DNA of 64,000 bases from JACDAN01 sp963842235 (GCA_963842235.1 CAWJFT010000001.1:1612001-1676000), one strand, 5' to 3'. Shown: positions 16,735 to 25,179, numbered from the stretch's first letter. The notes: a model not told the origin generated them from the sequence alone. Made by a program: numbers and translations.

Positions 16735-17427
16735 CTAGCCGGCTGTTCGGCGCTCGTTCGAGAGATCGAAAGCGTCGACCGGCCCCCACGGGCCCATGTG
16801 CGGATCGACCGCCTCGAGATCGTCGAGAACGGCCGTCCCGAACAGCCGGTCGGTGAGGCTCCGATGGGTCGGCGTGACGATCATCATCAGGGCCGAGACG
16901 ACGGCAACGGCGGCGAGCACGTAGGACGCATCCAGGATGTACCTCGACGTGCTGTCCAGGTGGCTGGGCTTGTCGAAGCTCGTCGAGTACTGGACGACGA
17001 TGTAGACCGCGGCGGCGAGGACGGTCGACACGACACCGCGGATGAGGGCGACGGCGAACGATGGCCCCCGGCCGGTTTTCGACGAGACGATTCGGACGTC
17101 GCTCAGGCGCATTCCCAGCGTCTGGCTCGTCGGAAGCAGGAAGGCGAAGTACGCAACGGCCGGTGCGGGGATCAGCAACTGCGTGACGACGACCAGGATG
17201 CCGCCCGGGATCCCACCCAGATCGCCGTCCTCCAACGAGACCACGCCCAGCGCCTGCAGCGTGCCGAGAGGGATCGAGACGAGCAGGAACGCCACGTAGA
17301 CGAGGGCCCAGTCGACGACAGCCGCGACGGCGCGCCGCCACGGTGGGCCGAATCCGGCGACATAGCGGTTCGTCGGATCCGCATAGAGGACGCTTGGGAT
17401 GAACGTCCAGTCGCTCCTGGCTTTCAC
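16735..17427 (-). CDS. RDD-family membrane protein
   Basis: A 230-residue protein with an Arg-Asp signature WRRAVAAVVDWALVYVAF (about 30-47) that defines the RDD family, and about four to five transmembrane helices. TLGMRLSDVRIVSSKTGRG and LTDRLFGTAVL in the second half match conserved RDD blocks. The function is unknown in general (ion or small-solute transport has been proposed for some members). It is convergent with lysA, 2 bp between the stops. Confidence 0.85.
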   Translation of the reverse strand: MKARSDWTFIPSVLYADPTNRYVAGFGPPWRRAVAAVVDWALVYVAFLLVSIPLGTLQALGVVSLEDGDLGGIPGGILVVVTQLLIPAPAVAYFAFLLPTSQTLGMRLSDVRIVSSKTGRGPSFAVALIRGVVSTVLAAAVYIVVQYSTSFDKPSHLDSTSRYILDASYVLAAVAVVSALMMIVTPTHRSLTDRLFGTAVLDDLEAVDPHMGPWGPVDAFDLSNERRTAG

Positions 17428-17454
17428 GCCCCCGGACTGTACGTCGCGCGGCGC

Positions 17455-17925
17455 CTAGCCGCCACCGTCGAGCGGCAACGGACGCCCGGTCACCGGCGAC
17501 GAATGGATGATCGACGTGGTCGTCTGGCCGAGGACGATGAAGCGGTCGAGGATCCCCTCGAGGTCGTCCATCGAACGGAGATGCAGCTTCACGAAGAAGC
17601 AGTCCTCGCCAGTGATCCGGTGGCAATCGACGACTTCGGGGATTTCGCGGGCGAGCTCCGGGATCTTCTGCAGCTGGCGCGTCGTCGGCCGAACGCGCAC
17701 TACGGCCGCAATCGGATACCCGATTGCCTTCGGATCGACCTCCGCGTGATACCCGGTGATCACGCCGGCCCGCTCGAGCCGCTGGACACGCTCGGCCACT
17801 GCCGGCGCCGACAGGTTGATCCGTCGGCCCAGCTCCGCGATCGAGACTCGGGCGTCGGCCTGCAGCTCCTGAAGCAGACGACGGTTGATTTCGTCAAGCA
17901 GCTGGTTTTCGTTGGTCATGGCCAT
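17455..17925 (-). CDS. Lrp/AsnC-family transcriptional regulator
   Basis: About 156 residues from the ATG at 17923-17925, which has GGAGG about 6 bases upstream; an in-frame ATG eight residues earlier is possible. The N-terminal helix-turn-helix NRRLLQELQADARVSIAELGRRINLSAPAVAERVQRLERAGVITGY is split here for reading; the RAM domain follows with VVRVRPTTRQ, VVDCHRITGEDCFFVKLHL and the C-terminal strand. Lrp/AsnC proteins sense amino acids as octamers. It is divergent from an EamA exporter with about 86 bp between, so it likely controls amino-acid export. Confidence 0.92.
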   Translation of the reverse strand: MAMTNENQLLDEINRRLLQELQADARVSIAELGRRINLSAPAVAERVQRLERAGVITGYHAEVDPKAIGYPIAAVVRVRPTTRQLQKIPELAREIPEVVDCHRITGEDCFFVKLHLRSMDDLEGILDRFIVLGQTTTSIIHSSPVTGRPLPLDGGG

Positions 17926-18011
17926 GGATCGCCTCCGCTTCGCAGGCATCTGAGCCGAAACAGCTTCGCCTCAGTCTGGCAGGTCTCGGGCTCCGCCGCG
18001 ACGATTTCCTC

Positions 18012-18884
18012 ATGCAAGCGGTCGCCGTTCCGACCAGTCGTGCGGGGCTCGGGCGCCTCGCGGCGGCCGCACCGCCGGAGAGCTTCTTCGTCGGCAGCGC
18101 GATCTTCCACTACCTCGGGCCGGCGTTCGCCGTCCTCCTCTTCGCCCGGGTCGAACCGCTCGGCGTCGCCTGGCTGCGGATCGCTTCCGCCGCAGCTGTC
18201 TTCGCGCTGTGGCGGCGGCCCTGGCGCGCGTTCGCGCGGCTCGATCGCGCTGAGCGGCGCACGGTCGTCGCGATGGGCGCGGTCCTCGCGGCCATGAACG
18301 GCTGCTTCTACGTCTCCATCGACCGCCTCCCGCTCGGAACCGTGGCCGCGATCGAGTTCCTACCCGTGATCGCGTTGGCCGCGGCCGGCATGCGCACCGG
18401 CAGGAATGCGGTTGCCCTCGCCTCGGCGGCCGGCGGCGTCTACCTGCTCACCGACGTTCGGATCGAGGGCGAGCCGCTCGGCGTCGCCTTCGCGTTCGCC
18501 AACGCCGCGCTGTTCGCGCTCTACATCGTCCTGGCGCACCGCGTCGCGCAGAGCAGGCAGATGAGCGGCATCGACGGGCTGGGAGCGGCGATGCTCGTCG
18601 CGACACTCGCCGTGACGCCGGTCGGAGGCTGGTTCGTCACGCTGGATCCGATCGCGATTGCGGCCGGCATCGGCGTCGGGATCTGCTCCTCGGTCATCCC
18701 TTACGTCTGCGACCAACTGGCGATGGCGAGGATGACCCGAGCGACCTACTCGCTGCTGGTCTCGCTACTGCCGGCGACGGCGACCCTTGTGGGGGTCATC
18801 GTGCTTGCCCAGATCCCCACGCCGACCGAGATCCTCGGCGTCGCGCTGGTGGTAGCCGCGGTGGCCGTCCACCGCGAAGGCTAG
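18012..18884 (+). CDS. EamA-family (DMT) transporter, RhtA-like probable amino-acid exporter
   Basis: A 290-residue protein with ten hydrophobic segments in two EamA halves; FHYLGPAFAVLLFARVEPLGVAWLRI and GTVAAIEFLPVI are in the first half, and SVIPYVCDQLAMARMTRATYSLLVSLLPATAT in the second resembles RhtA, the threonine/homoserine exporter. The neighbouring Lrp/AsnC regulator supports an amino-acid substrate. Start at ATG 18012. The stop overlaps the convergent DUF6510-like gene by 4 bp. Confidence 0.9.
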   Translation: MQAVAVPTSRAGLGRLAAAAPPESFFVGSAIFHYLGPAFAVLLFARVEPLGVAWLRIASAAAVFALWRRPWRAFARLDRAERRTVVAMGAVLAAMNGCFYVSIDRLPLGTVAAIEFLPVIALAAAGMRTGRNAVALASAAGGVYLLTDVRIEGEPLGVAFAFANAALFALYIVLAHRVAQSRQMSGIDGLGAAMLVATLAVTPVGGWFVTLDPIAIAAGIGVGICSSVIPYVCDQLAMARMTRATYSLLVSLLPATATLVGVIVLAQIPTPTEILGVALVVAAVAVHREG

Positions 18885-19132
18885 GACGCCTCCAGGCCGG
18901 CGAGGCCGCGCAGGTCGACGCACTTCGTCCCGCGCTTGTCGACGACGACCATCAGCACCGTGCCGCAGCTCCGACAGCGTGCGACTGTCCCGGGAGCTTG
19001 CAGATAGACGACGACCTCGGCGACCGCCGCAGCGGCGCCGCAGTGGTCGCAGACCGCCGTCGCGGTCGTCATCTCCGCGCCGAAGATCTCCATCAGCACG
19101 CCGCCGATCGCGTTTCCGTCGAGCGCTTCCAT
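18881..19132 (-). CDS. Small zinc-ribbon protein (DUF6510-like)
   Basis: An 83-residue protein with two CxxC pairs, CDHCGA (about 28-33) and CRSCGT (about 53-58), that would bind one zinc or a cluster, and a C-terminal DLRGLAGLEAS. I recognise the pattern as DUF6510, often found beside a ferredoxin-type reductase and a sulfite-oxidase-like molybdoenzyme, which are the next two genes here. It may act as an assembly or electron-transfer accessory; this is inferred from context only. A 226-bp structured element separates it from the reductase. Confidence 0.7.
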   Translation of the reverse strand: MEALDGNAIGGVLMEIFGAEMTTATAVCDHCGAAAAVAEVVVYLQAPGTVARCRSCGTVLMVVVDKRGTKCVDLRGLAGLEAS

Positions 19133-19133
19133 C

Positions 19134-19360
19134 AGTGCCCCTTCCAGTGATACTGCCGAGTCTCTGGGTCGCGAGCCGAAGGCGCCGACTTGTCGGCGCC
19201 GACCAGCAGAGGTCGTGCCGGCTTTGCCGGTACGACCGTCTTAAGCCAGAGGCCGCACTCCGACGAGCCAAGGTCTGAAGACCTTGGTGAGGAGGAGGGT
19301 GGGCTCTGGCGCCGCGTGATCGCGGGCCAGAGGCCGGCGTGTATTGCTGGGAGGGGCACT
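19134..19360. repeat. Long inverted-repeat element enclosing three internal hairpins (MITE-like or structured RNA)
   Basis: The outer arms, 19134-19180 and 19314-19360, pair over most of about 45 bp; the tips are AGTGCCCCT and AGGGGCACT. Inside are three further stems: GGCGCCGAC / GTCGGCGCC (19181-19200), GTCGTGCCGGC / GCCGGTACGAC (19212-19236) and CCAAGGTCT / AGACCTTGG (19268-19287). In the outer 20 bp the three mismatches are all G-U or U-G if read as + strand RNA, and the one mismatch in the second stem is also G-U. The element fills the space between the DUF6510-like start and the reductase stop exactly. No coding sequence is evident in it. Confidence 0.75.
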
Positions 19361-20102
19361 ACTTCAGCCCCGTCGCTCCGAATCGTTCCGTCTTCACACG
19401 GACCGGCGGATAGCCGAGCTCGACCAGGCCGTCGGCCACCGTCTCCACGAAGCTCGTCGGGCCGCAGACGAAGGCCCGCGCGTCCTCTTCAGGCGGCCAG
19501 GAGACCTCTTCGAGGAGTTCCCGGTCGACGCGGCGGTCATGGCCCGTCCAACCCGGCGGCTGCTCCCGCGTCAGCGTATAGACGACCTCGACGCCGTCTG
19601 AGGCCTGGTCGAGCTCCTCGCGGTAGATCACGTCGTCGAGCGTGCGGGACGAGTACAGCAGGCGCACGGGGAGGTCGGTTCCACTACGCAGTCGATGTCT
19701 CAGCATCGCGCGCAGGGGAACGACCCCCGAGCCACCGGCTACGAGAAGCACGGGGCCGCCGTTCTCCGGGCCCCAGACGAAGTGCCCTCCGATCGGCCCG
19801 CGCAGCTCGAGCCCGTCACCCGCCCTCAGCTCCTGGGTCAGGTAGGGCGAGACCTCGCCGTCCTCGAGCCGCTCGACCGTGATGGCGACCGGCTCCCCCG
19901 GTGCTGAGGCGATCGAGTACTCCCGCTCGGCGCGGTATCCGTCCTCGGCGGTCAAGCGGACGTCGAGGTGCTGGCCGGCGCGGTGCCCAGGCCAGTCGGG
20001 GACGTCGAGCACGATCGTCCGCACGCGCGCGGTCTCGTCGACGACATCGTCGACCGTCGCGACCTCCCAGTTCAATCGCCGGAGTACCGCTGCTCTCGCC
20101 AC
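19359..20102 (-). CDS. Ferredoxin-reductase-type FAD/NAD(P)-binding oxidoreductase
   Basis: A 247-residue flavoprotein reductase. Residues about 40-60 hold the FAD-binding block (GQHLDVRLTAEDGYRAEREYS, whose RxYS motif is EREYSIAS), followed by ELRGPIGGHFVWGPE and the NAD(P) domain VLLVAGGSGVVPLRAMLRH, and AFVCGPTSFVETVADGL near the end. No 2Fe-2S domain is fused. The start is a GTG, with the first 31 bp overlapping the molybdoenzyme gene, so the two are translationally linked. It likely supplies electrons to or from the sulfite-oxidase-like partner. Confidence 0.9.
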   Translation of the reverse strand: MARAAVLRRLNWEVATVDDVVDETARVRTIVLDVPDWPGHRAGQHLDVRLTAEDGYRAEREYSIASAPGEPVAITVERLEDGEVSPYLTQELRAGDGLELRGPIGGHFVWGPENGGPVLLVAGGSGVVPLRAMLRHRLRSGTDLPVRLLYSSRTLDDVIYREELDQASDGVEVVYTLTREQPPGWTGHDRRVDRELLEEVSWPPEEDARAFVCGPTSFVETVADGLVELGYPPVRVKTERFGATGLK

Positions 20103-20677
20103 GGATCGCCGTAGATGTGGTAGCCGTACGTCTCCCAGAAGCCGGGCTCGTTCTCATCGCGGAGCTCGAGGCCGCGTACCCACTTGGCGCTCTTCCAGAA
20201 GTAGAGATGCGGGACAAGCAGTCGCGCAGGGCCGCCGTGCTCGGGGTCGAGCGGCTCGCCGTCGTAGGCGAAGGCGACCCACGCCTTTCCGTCGGTGACG
20301 TCCTCGATCGGGAGGTTGGTCGTGTAGCCGCCGTCGCAGAAAGCGAGCACGTATGGAGCTTCGTACTCGACCTCCTCGAGCAGCGTGTCGACGGAGACGC
20401 CTTCCCAGATCGTGTCCAGCTTCGACCAGCGGGTCACGCAGTGAACGTCGACCGTGGCCGTCTCGCTCGGGAGGGCGCGAAACTCATCCCACGTCCACGA
20501 CTTGCGCTCATCGCCGTTCACGATCGAGAACGTCCACTCGTCGAGCGGCGTGTGCGGCGTCGGCCCAGCGGAGAGGACCGGGAAGCCCTCGGTCACGTAC
20601 TGGCCGGGAGGAACCCGGCTCGGATCGGCGTCCGAGTCGCGCCTCCGGCCACGAAAGCCACGGGAAATGAAGCTCAT
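20072..20677 (-). CDS. Sulfite-oxidase-like molybdopterin-dependent oxidoreductase
   Basis: A 201-residue protein from the ATG at 20675-20677 (the longer frame upstream is spurious). DVHCVTRWSKLDTIWEGVSV near residue 80 carries the Cys expected to bind molybdenum, followed by FCDGGYTTNLPIEDV, PEHGGPARLLVPHLYFWKSAKWVRGLEL and GFWETYGYHIYGDPWREQRY at the end. These blocks match the compact SUOX fold of the YedY/MsrP group; no Tat signal is seen, so it is probably cytosolic. Partnered with the flavin reductase and the zinc-ribbon gene. Confidence 0.9.
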   Translation of the reverse strand: MSFISRGFRGRRRDSDADPSRVPPGQYVTEGFPVLSAGPTPHTPLDEWTFSIVNGDERKSWTWDEFRALPSETATVDVHCVTRWSKLDTIWEGVSVDTLLEEVEYEAPYVLAFCDGGYTTNLPIEDVTDGKAWVAFAYDGEPLDPEHGGPARLLVPHLYFWKSAKWVRGLELRDENEPGFWETYGYHIYGDPWREQRYSGD

Positions 20678-20730
20678 GTCGTCAGAGGCTACTCCCGCAG
20701 CGCGTCGGCTAACGCACCAACTTGCCATTT

Positions 20731-21279
20731 TTAAGCCTCGTCGGCGAGCTCGAGCAGCTTGGTGACCGTCGTCCAGTTGCGCGCAGTGGCAGGGACCCCC
20801 AATCCCTTCCCCGCGAGCAGCGCCCACAGCTTCGACCGCGCGACGCCCGCGGGGTGCCAGGCGTAGATCTCGCGACCCTTGACGACGAACCGTTCCTTTT
20901 CCGCAGCGACGGCTTCGAGCTTCCCAACCACTTCGCGGCTGGGCTTGGCGGCCAGGAAGCTCACCTGGTAGCGCTTCGGATTCGTCGCGACGTCTCCGAG
21001 CGGATCTAGCTTCACCACCTTGGCGAGCTCGCTGCGCGTCCGCACCACAACCTCGATGTCGAGCCCGAAGCGCTTCGCGATCAGGCGTTTGCACTCGCTC
21101 GCGAGCTTCTTTTCGGACATGCCCGACGAGAGCACGACGTTGCCGCTCTGGAGGTAGGTCCGCGGGTTCTCGAAACCGGCTTCGGCGAGCGCCTCGCGTA
21201 GCTCCGCCATCGGGATTCGGTTGCGCGGGCCGAGGTTGATCCCGCGCAGAAGCACGATCTTCGCGCCGCGCGCGCTCAC
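20731..21279 (-). CDS. DUF1697 domain-containing protein
   Basis: A 182-residue protein with the DUF1697 entry IVLLRGINLGPRNRIPMAELREAL, the central block FENPRTYLQSGNVVLSS and VVVRTRSELAKVV, ending LGVPATARNWTTVTKLLELA. The family is widespread in soil bacteria and its activity is unknown. It overlaps the upstream SDR stop by 4 bp but is probably not functionally related. Confidence 0.9.
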   Translation of the reverse strand: MSARGAKIVLLRGINLGPRNRIPMAELREALAEAGFENPRTYLQSGNVVLSSGMSEKKLASECKRLIAKRFGLDIEVVVRTRSELAKVVKLDPLGDVATNPKRYQVSFLAAKPSREVVGKLEAVAAEKERFVVKGREIYAWHPAGVARSKLWALLAGKGLGVPATARNWTTVTKLLELADEA

Positions 21280-21935
21280 CGCGCGGTCCAGCCCCCGTCC
21301 ACAGGCAGGACGGCGCCGGTCACGAACGGCGCGGTGGCGAGATAGACGACGGCCTGGGCGACATCCTCAGGCCGCCCGAAGTCGCCGGTGAGCGGCTGCA
21401 GCTCGGCGAGGCGGGCTCGGATCCCTGCATCCTCCTGGGCCCGTCGACTCATCGACGTCTCGATCAGCCCGGGGCAGACGACGTTGCAGCGGATCCCGTC
21501 CTTCGCGTACGCCACTGCCATCGCGCGAGTCAGGCCGATCACGCCTGCCTTCGAGGCGGCATAGGCGTGCGTCGCGAAGTCCTCGTCGCCGCCGACGAGG
21601 CCGAGGACGGAGGAGACGGTCACGATCGCCCCGCCCTCCGCCGCCCGGAGCAACGGGACCGCGCGCTTGCAGTAGAGGAAGACCGAGCGCAGATTGGCCT
21701 CGAGCACCGCATCCCAGGCCTCTTCGGTGCAGGTGTCCACGGGGCCGTCACCGAGCCGCCGCCCGCTGATCCCGTGCGCGCAAACCAGAACGTCGAGCCG
21801 GTCGAGCGCCCCGAAAACCGCGTCCGCCTCGTCGTCCACGTCGACGCCGCCCACCGTGAACCCGGCCGCTTCGAGCGCGTTCACAGTGGCCGACCCGATG
21901 CCCCCCGCGGAGCCGGTGACGACGGCAGAGGCCAC
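21276..21935 (-). CDS. SDR-family oxidoreductase
   Basis: A 219-residue short-chain dehydrogenase starting at a GTG (21933-21935). VVTGSAGGIGSATVNALEAAGF is the cofactor-binding TGxxxGIG segment, a shortened NNAG equivalent is VCAHGIS, the catalytic Ser lies in IVTVSSVLG, YAASKAG carries Tyr and Lys, and CNVVCPGLIETSMS and VTGAVLPVDGGW follow. Only 2 bp separate it from the true stop of the upstream Gfo/Idh gene, so it belongs to the same operon; an open frame that appears to fuse both results from a frameshift. Confidence 0.9.
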   Translation of the reverse strand: MASAVVTGSAGGIGSATVNALEAAGFTVGGVDVDDEADAVFGALDRLDVLVCAHGISGRRLGDGPVDTCTEEAWDAVLEANLRSVFLYCKRAVPLLRAAEGGAIVTVSSVLGLVGGDEDFATHAYAASKAGVIGLTRAMAVAYAKDGIRCNVVCPGLIETSMSRRAQEDAGIRARLAELQPLTGDFGRPEDVAQAVVYLATAPFVTGAVLPVDGGWTAR

Positions 21936-21937
21936 GC

Positions 21938-23156
21938 TCAGGAAGTGGCGGCCGGCTCGCCTTCGGTGACGACGTCGGCGAACTCGCCCGTTGCCTCGTC
22001 CTTGACGATCAGCTTGAGCCGGCCGTCGGGCATTTGCTCCTGCTTGATCAGGGTCTTGCCGTCCCACTCTCGTCGGTTCGGCGCGATCCGGCTCACCTTG
22101 CCGCCGCGCCAGTCCGCGAGCTACGACCGGCTCCCAGCCGCGGGACTCGGCCGAGCGGTAGCAGGCGTCCATCACCGCGTTCACGACATAGCCGTCGTAG
22201 AACGTCTCCATCGGCTCGCGCCCCTCGTCCATCGCGTCGAACATGTCCGCGAACATGTCCACGTAGCCGAGCTCGGCGACCTCGTCTCCGACGGGGAACA
22301 TCCAGCCGCTCACGGTCTCCGCCTTCTCCGCCACGTAGCCGCCGCCCTCGCCCGAGGAGAACACCTCGAACCCGGTGCGCAGGAAGTGGTTTGCCCAGAT
22401 CGTCCCCTCGGTGCCGGCGACCTCGTCGCGGAGGTCCATGCCGCCGCGGAACGTCCAGGAGACCTCGAACTGGCCGATCGCGCCGCTCTCGAACCTGATC
22501 AGGGCGATCGCGTTGTCCTCCGCCTCGATCGGATGGACGAGCGTGTCGAGCCAGCACATGACGTCGACGGGGCGGTTCTCCTTGCCGACGTAATTGCGGA
22601 TGATCTCGATGCAGTGGCAGCCGAGGTCGACGATTGCTCCGCCGCCGGCCTGCTTCGCGTCCCAGAACCACGCGCTGTGCGGGCCGGGGTGCGTCTCGCG
22701 TGATCGCGCCCACGTCACCTCTCCGATCTGGCCGGATCGAACCGCCTTAAGGCCCTTGAGCGTCTTCGGGGTGTAGACGAGGTCTTCGAGGTAACCGGCG
22801 AAGATCCCGGCGCGCTCGACCGTGTCGAGGATCCGCTTCGCCTCCTCGGCGTTGCGGGCGAGCGGCTTCGTGCAGAGCACGGCCTTGCCGTGGCGCGCGC
22901 AGAGCTCGACCGCTTCCTCGTGCAAGTGGTTCGGGAGCCCGATGACGACCGTGTCCGTCTCGGGGTGGGCGACGGCGGCTTCCAGGTCCGTCGTCGAACG
23001 CGGGATGCGGAGCTGCGCTGCGAACTCCTCCGCGCGGTCCCGGGAGCGCGAATAGACGACCTCCACGCGGTCTCGACTGCGTTTTCCGTGGAGGGTCTGG
23101 GTGTAGAAGAGCCCGATCAGCCCGGTCCCGAGCATCGTCACCCTATGACTGCTCAT
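21938..23156 (-). CDS. Gfo/Idh/MocA-family oxidoreductase, frameshift near 22120-22130
   Basis: About 405 residues. The first frame, from the ATG at 23154-23156, covers MLGTGLIGLFYTQTLHG (nucleotide binding), GLPNHLHEEAVELCARHGKAVLCTKPLARN (KP Lys) and AGGGAIVDLGCHCIEIIRNY. After ESRGWEPVVA the family tail continues only in the next frame, LADWRGGKVSRIAPNRREWD through to a stop at 21938-21940, so one base is extra or two are missing around 22125. The product probably oxidises a sugar or cyclitol. It is divergent from the SIS-led importer operon and shares its operator region. Confidence 0.8.
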
Positions 23157-23208
23157 GTCTCGCCCCTCCACCTTGACGACGTTTCAGCCGCTCAGTAGCG
23201 TCCGCGCT

Positions 23209-23226
23209 TGTCTAAACGTCTATACA
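23209..23226. promoter_or_regulatory. Candidate GntR (HutC-type) operator upstream of the SIS importer operon
   Basis: TGTCTAAACGTCTATACA is an imperfect dyad (7 of 9 positions) between the divergent Gfo/Idh and SIS genes. Its reverse complement matches 14 of 18 positions of the site at 34441-34458. HutC/DasR-type GntR regulators use GTCTAGAC or GTATAGAC half-sites, and such a regulator is encoded at 32162-32875. Confidence 0.6.
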
Positions 23227-23231
23227 GGTTG

Positions 23232-24017
23232 ATGCCGGACTCTACCCCGTTCCTCAACGCGGCGAGCTCACTGCTCAGGCGGATCGAAGAGACGCAGGCC
23301 GATGCGATCGCGGAGGCAAGTCGGCTCTGCGCCGAGGCGATCGCAGCCGGGCGGCTCGTCCATCTCTTCGGCTCCGGCCATTCACGCATCCCCGTCGAGG
23401 AGATGTTCCCCCGGTACGGCTCGTACCCCGGCTTCAACCCGATCGTGGAGCTCTCGATGACGTTCCACACCCAGGTCGTCGGAGCGAACGGGCAGCGGCA
23501 GGCGATGTTCATCGAGCGCGTGGAAGGGCTAGCGGAGGAGATCCTCGCGAACTTCGAGCTCGAGCCGCCGGACGTGATGATGGTCTTCAGCGTCGGCGGC
23601 CTCTCGGCCGTCCCGATCGAGATGGCGCAGGGTGCGCGTCGGCGCGGCCTTCCGGTGATCGCTGTCACTTCGGTGGAGCAATCTCTGGCCGGAACCCCCA
23701 CCCACTCCTCCGGCACGCGCCTGCTCGATCACGCGGACGTCATCGTCGATCTCTGCACTCCGCCGGGCGACGCGCTGGTTCGGGTCGACGGGCTCGACAC
23801 ACCCGTGGGGCCGGGCTCCTCGGTCGCCGCTGTCGCGATCGCAAACGAGATCAAGTCACGGACCGCGGCGCTGCTGGTGGAGCGCGACGCGATGCCGCCT
23901 GTCCTGACGAGCGCGGCACTCGTGGGACGTGAGCGTTCCGATCAGCTCTTCGACGCGGCGTACGCCGACCACGCGAGGCGCATCGCGGGGGTGTTGCGGG
24001 GCGCCAAGGTCGTGTAG
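23232..24017 (+). CDS. SIS-domain sugar isomerase-type protein
   Basis: A 261-residue protein from the ATG at 23232. AIAAGRLVHLFGSGHSRIPVEEM (about 37-59) is the phosphosugar-binding GxSxS-like loop of the SIS fold, and VFSVGGLSAVPIEMAQGARRRGLPVIAVTSVEQS is the second loop and helix. A Tyr-rich PRYGSYPGFNPIVEL stretch lies between. SIS proteins bind phosphorylated sugars and isomerise them or act as regulators. The gene heads the importer operon, which argues for a catabolic role on the imported sugar after phosphorylation or on an amino-sugar derivative. Confidence 0.85.
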   Translation: MPDSTPFLNAASSLLRRIEETQADAIAEASRLCAEAIAAGRLVHLFGSGHSRIPVEEMFPRYGSYPGFNPIVELSMTFHTQVVGANGQRQAMFIERVEGLAEEILANFELEPPDVMMVFSVGGLSAVPIEMAQGARRRGLPVIAVTSVEQSLAGTPTHSSGTRLLDHADVIVDLCTPPGDALVRVDGLDTPVGPGSSVAAVAIANEIKSRTAALLVERDAMPPVLTSAALVGRERSDQLFDAAYADHARRIAGVLRGAKVV

Positions 24018-24059
24018 AACCATGACCACTGCGGTCTAAGAAGGGGAAAGGAGAACTAG

Positions 24060-25118
24060 ATGAGTAGAGGTTCTAGGCGTCGAGGCGCTCCGCGTGTCGG
24101 CGTCTTGCTTGCGCTGTTGGCCCTGGTCGTGGCGGGATTTGCCGCCACGAGCCAGGCAAAGAGCACGGCGCAGAAGCAGTACAAGCTAGGCATCTCCAAC
24201 ACGCTGGTCGGCAACGGTTGGCGCGAGGGAATGATCTGCTCGATCAAGGCGCAGGCCCTGAAGAGCGGTCAGGTCTCCTCACTCACCATCGCCCACCGCC
24301 AGACGGACACCGCCGGCCAGATCGCGGACATCCGCAGCATGATCTCAGCCGGGGTCGACGCGATCATCATCAACCCGTCGAATGCGAGCGCGTTGAAGCC
24401 GATCGCCGCCCAGGCGCGGAGCAGGGGCATCGTCGTCGTGTTCATCGACCAGTACGTCGGCGCGCCGGGCGTGTACAACGCCACGAACGACCAGGTCGCA
24501 TACGGGCGCATCGGCGCCGAGTGGCTGTTCAAGAGGCTCAAGGGTCGGGGCAACGTGGTCGAGATGCGGGGCATCGCCGGCGTTCCCGCGGACACCGACC
24601 GGCACAAGGGCCTCCAGCAGGCACTCAAGAAGTACCCGAACATCAAGGTCGTGAAGTCGGTCTTCACCGGGTGGCAGTTCGCGCCGGGCGCGAAGCAGAT
24701 GCTCGACATCCTGAACTCCGGGACGAAGGTCAACGGGGTCTGGACCTCGGGCATCGACTACACCGTCGTGAACGCCTTCAAGACGGCGAAGAAGCGCTAT
24801 GTCCCGATCGTCGGTGCGGACAACTTCGGCTTCATCCGTCAGGTCAAGTCCCGCTATCCGGGGCTCCAGGGCGCAGCCGTGACGAACCCGTCGTCGATCG
24901 GCGGGGTCGGAGTGACGGTGGCGCTTCGGGCGCTGAACAAGCAGTCCGTGCCCAAGTGGGTCAAGCTGAAGCCGGACGTCTGGACCTGGCCTGCCGACAA
25001 GACCAAGATCAACAAGTTCGCCCAGCCGGGTGCGGCGGCGGATGCGAGCGCACAGCTCCAGATCACGCCGTGGACGACCTACACCCTGAAGCAGTACAGG
25101 GCGTGCAAGGGGCCCTAA
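24060..25118 (+). CDS. Ribose-type sugar-binding protein of ABC importer
   Basis: A 352-residue secreted binding protein with AAAGGAGA ahead of its ATG. The leader PRVGVLLALLALVVAGFAATSQA is followed by a type I binding fold: YKLGISNTLVGNGWREGMIC, QIADIRSMISAGVDAIIINP, IVVVFIDQYVG, NVVEMRGIAGVPADTDRHKGL and GVWTSGIDYTVVNAFKTA. The residues differ clearly from the xylose-type protein at 10972-12057, so the ligand is different. A strong hairpin follows the gene. Confidence 0.92.
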   Translation: MSRGSRRRGAPRVGVLLALLALVVAGFAATSQAKSTAQKQYKLGISNTLVGNGWREGMICSIKAQALKSGQVSSLTIAHRQTDTAGQIADIRSMISAGVDAIIINPSNASALKPIAAQARSRGIVVVFIDQYVGAPGVYNATNDQVAYGRIGAEWLFKRLKGRGNVVEMRGIAGVPADTDRHKGLQQALKKYPNIKVVKSVFTGWQFAPGAKQMLDILNSGTKVNGVWTSGIDYTVVNAFKTAKKRYVPIVGADNFGFIRQVKSRYPGLQGAAVTNPSSIGGVGVTVALRALNKQSVPKWVKLKPDVWTWPADKTKINKFAQPGAAADASAQLQITPWTTYTLKQYRACKGP

Positions 25119-25136
25119 CCCCTGATTGCAACGCAT

Positions 25137-25162
25137 GGAGGGGGCGGCTTCCCGCCCCCTCC
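25137..25162 (+). terminator. Strong hairpin after the binding-protein gene
   Basis: GGAGGGGGCGG (25137-25147) and CCGCCCCCTCC (25152-25162) form an 11-bp perfect stem with a CTTC tetraloop, followed by GTTTG rather than a true U-tract. Same placement as the stem at 10931-10958, so probably a partial terminator or mRNA-stabilising stem before the transporter genes. Confidence 0.7.
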
Positions 25163-25179
25163 GTTTGCTCCGCGGTGCC

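Noticed and set aside
21276..23171. A 631-codon open frame that looks like a Gfo/Idh-SDR fusion protein
   Set aside because: The linker is basic, low-complexity sequence, whereas the neighbouring frame continues the Gfo/Idh family tail to its own stop at 21938-21940 next to an SDR start. The fusion is produced by a frameshift near 22125.
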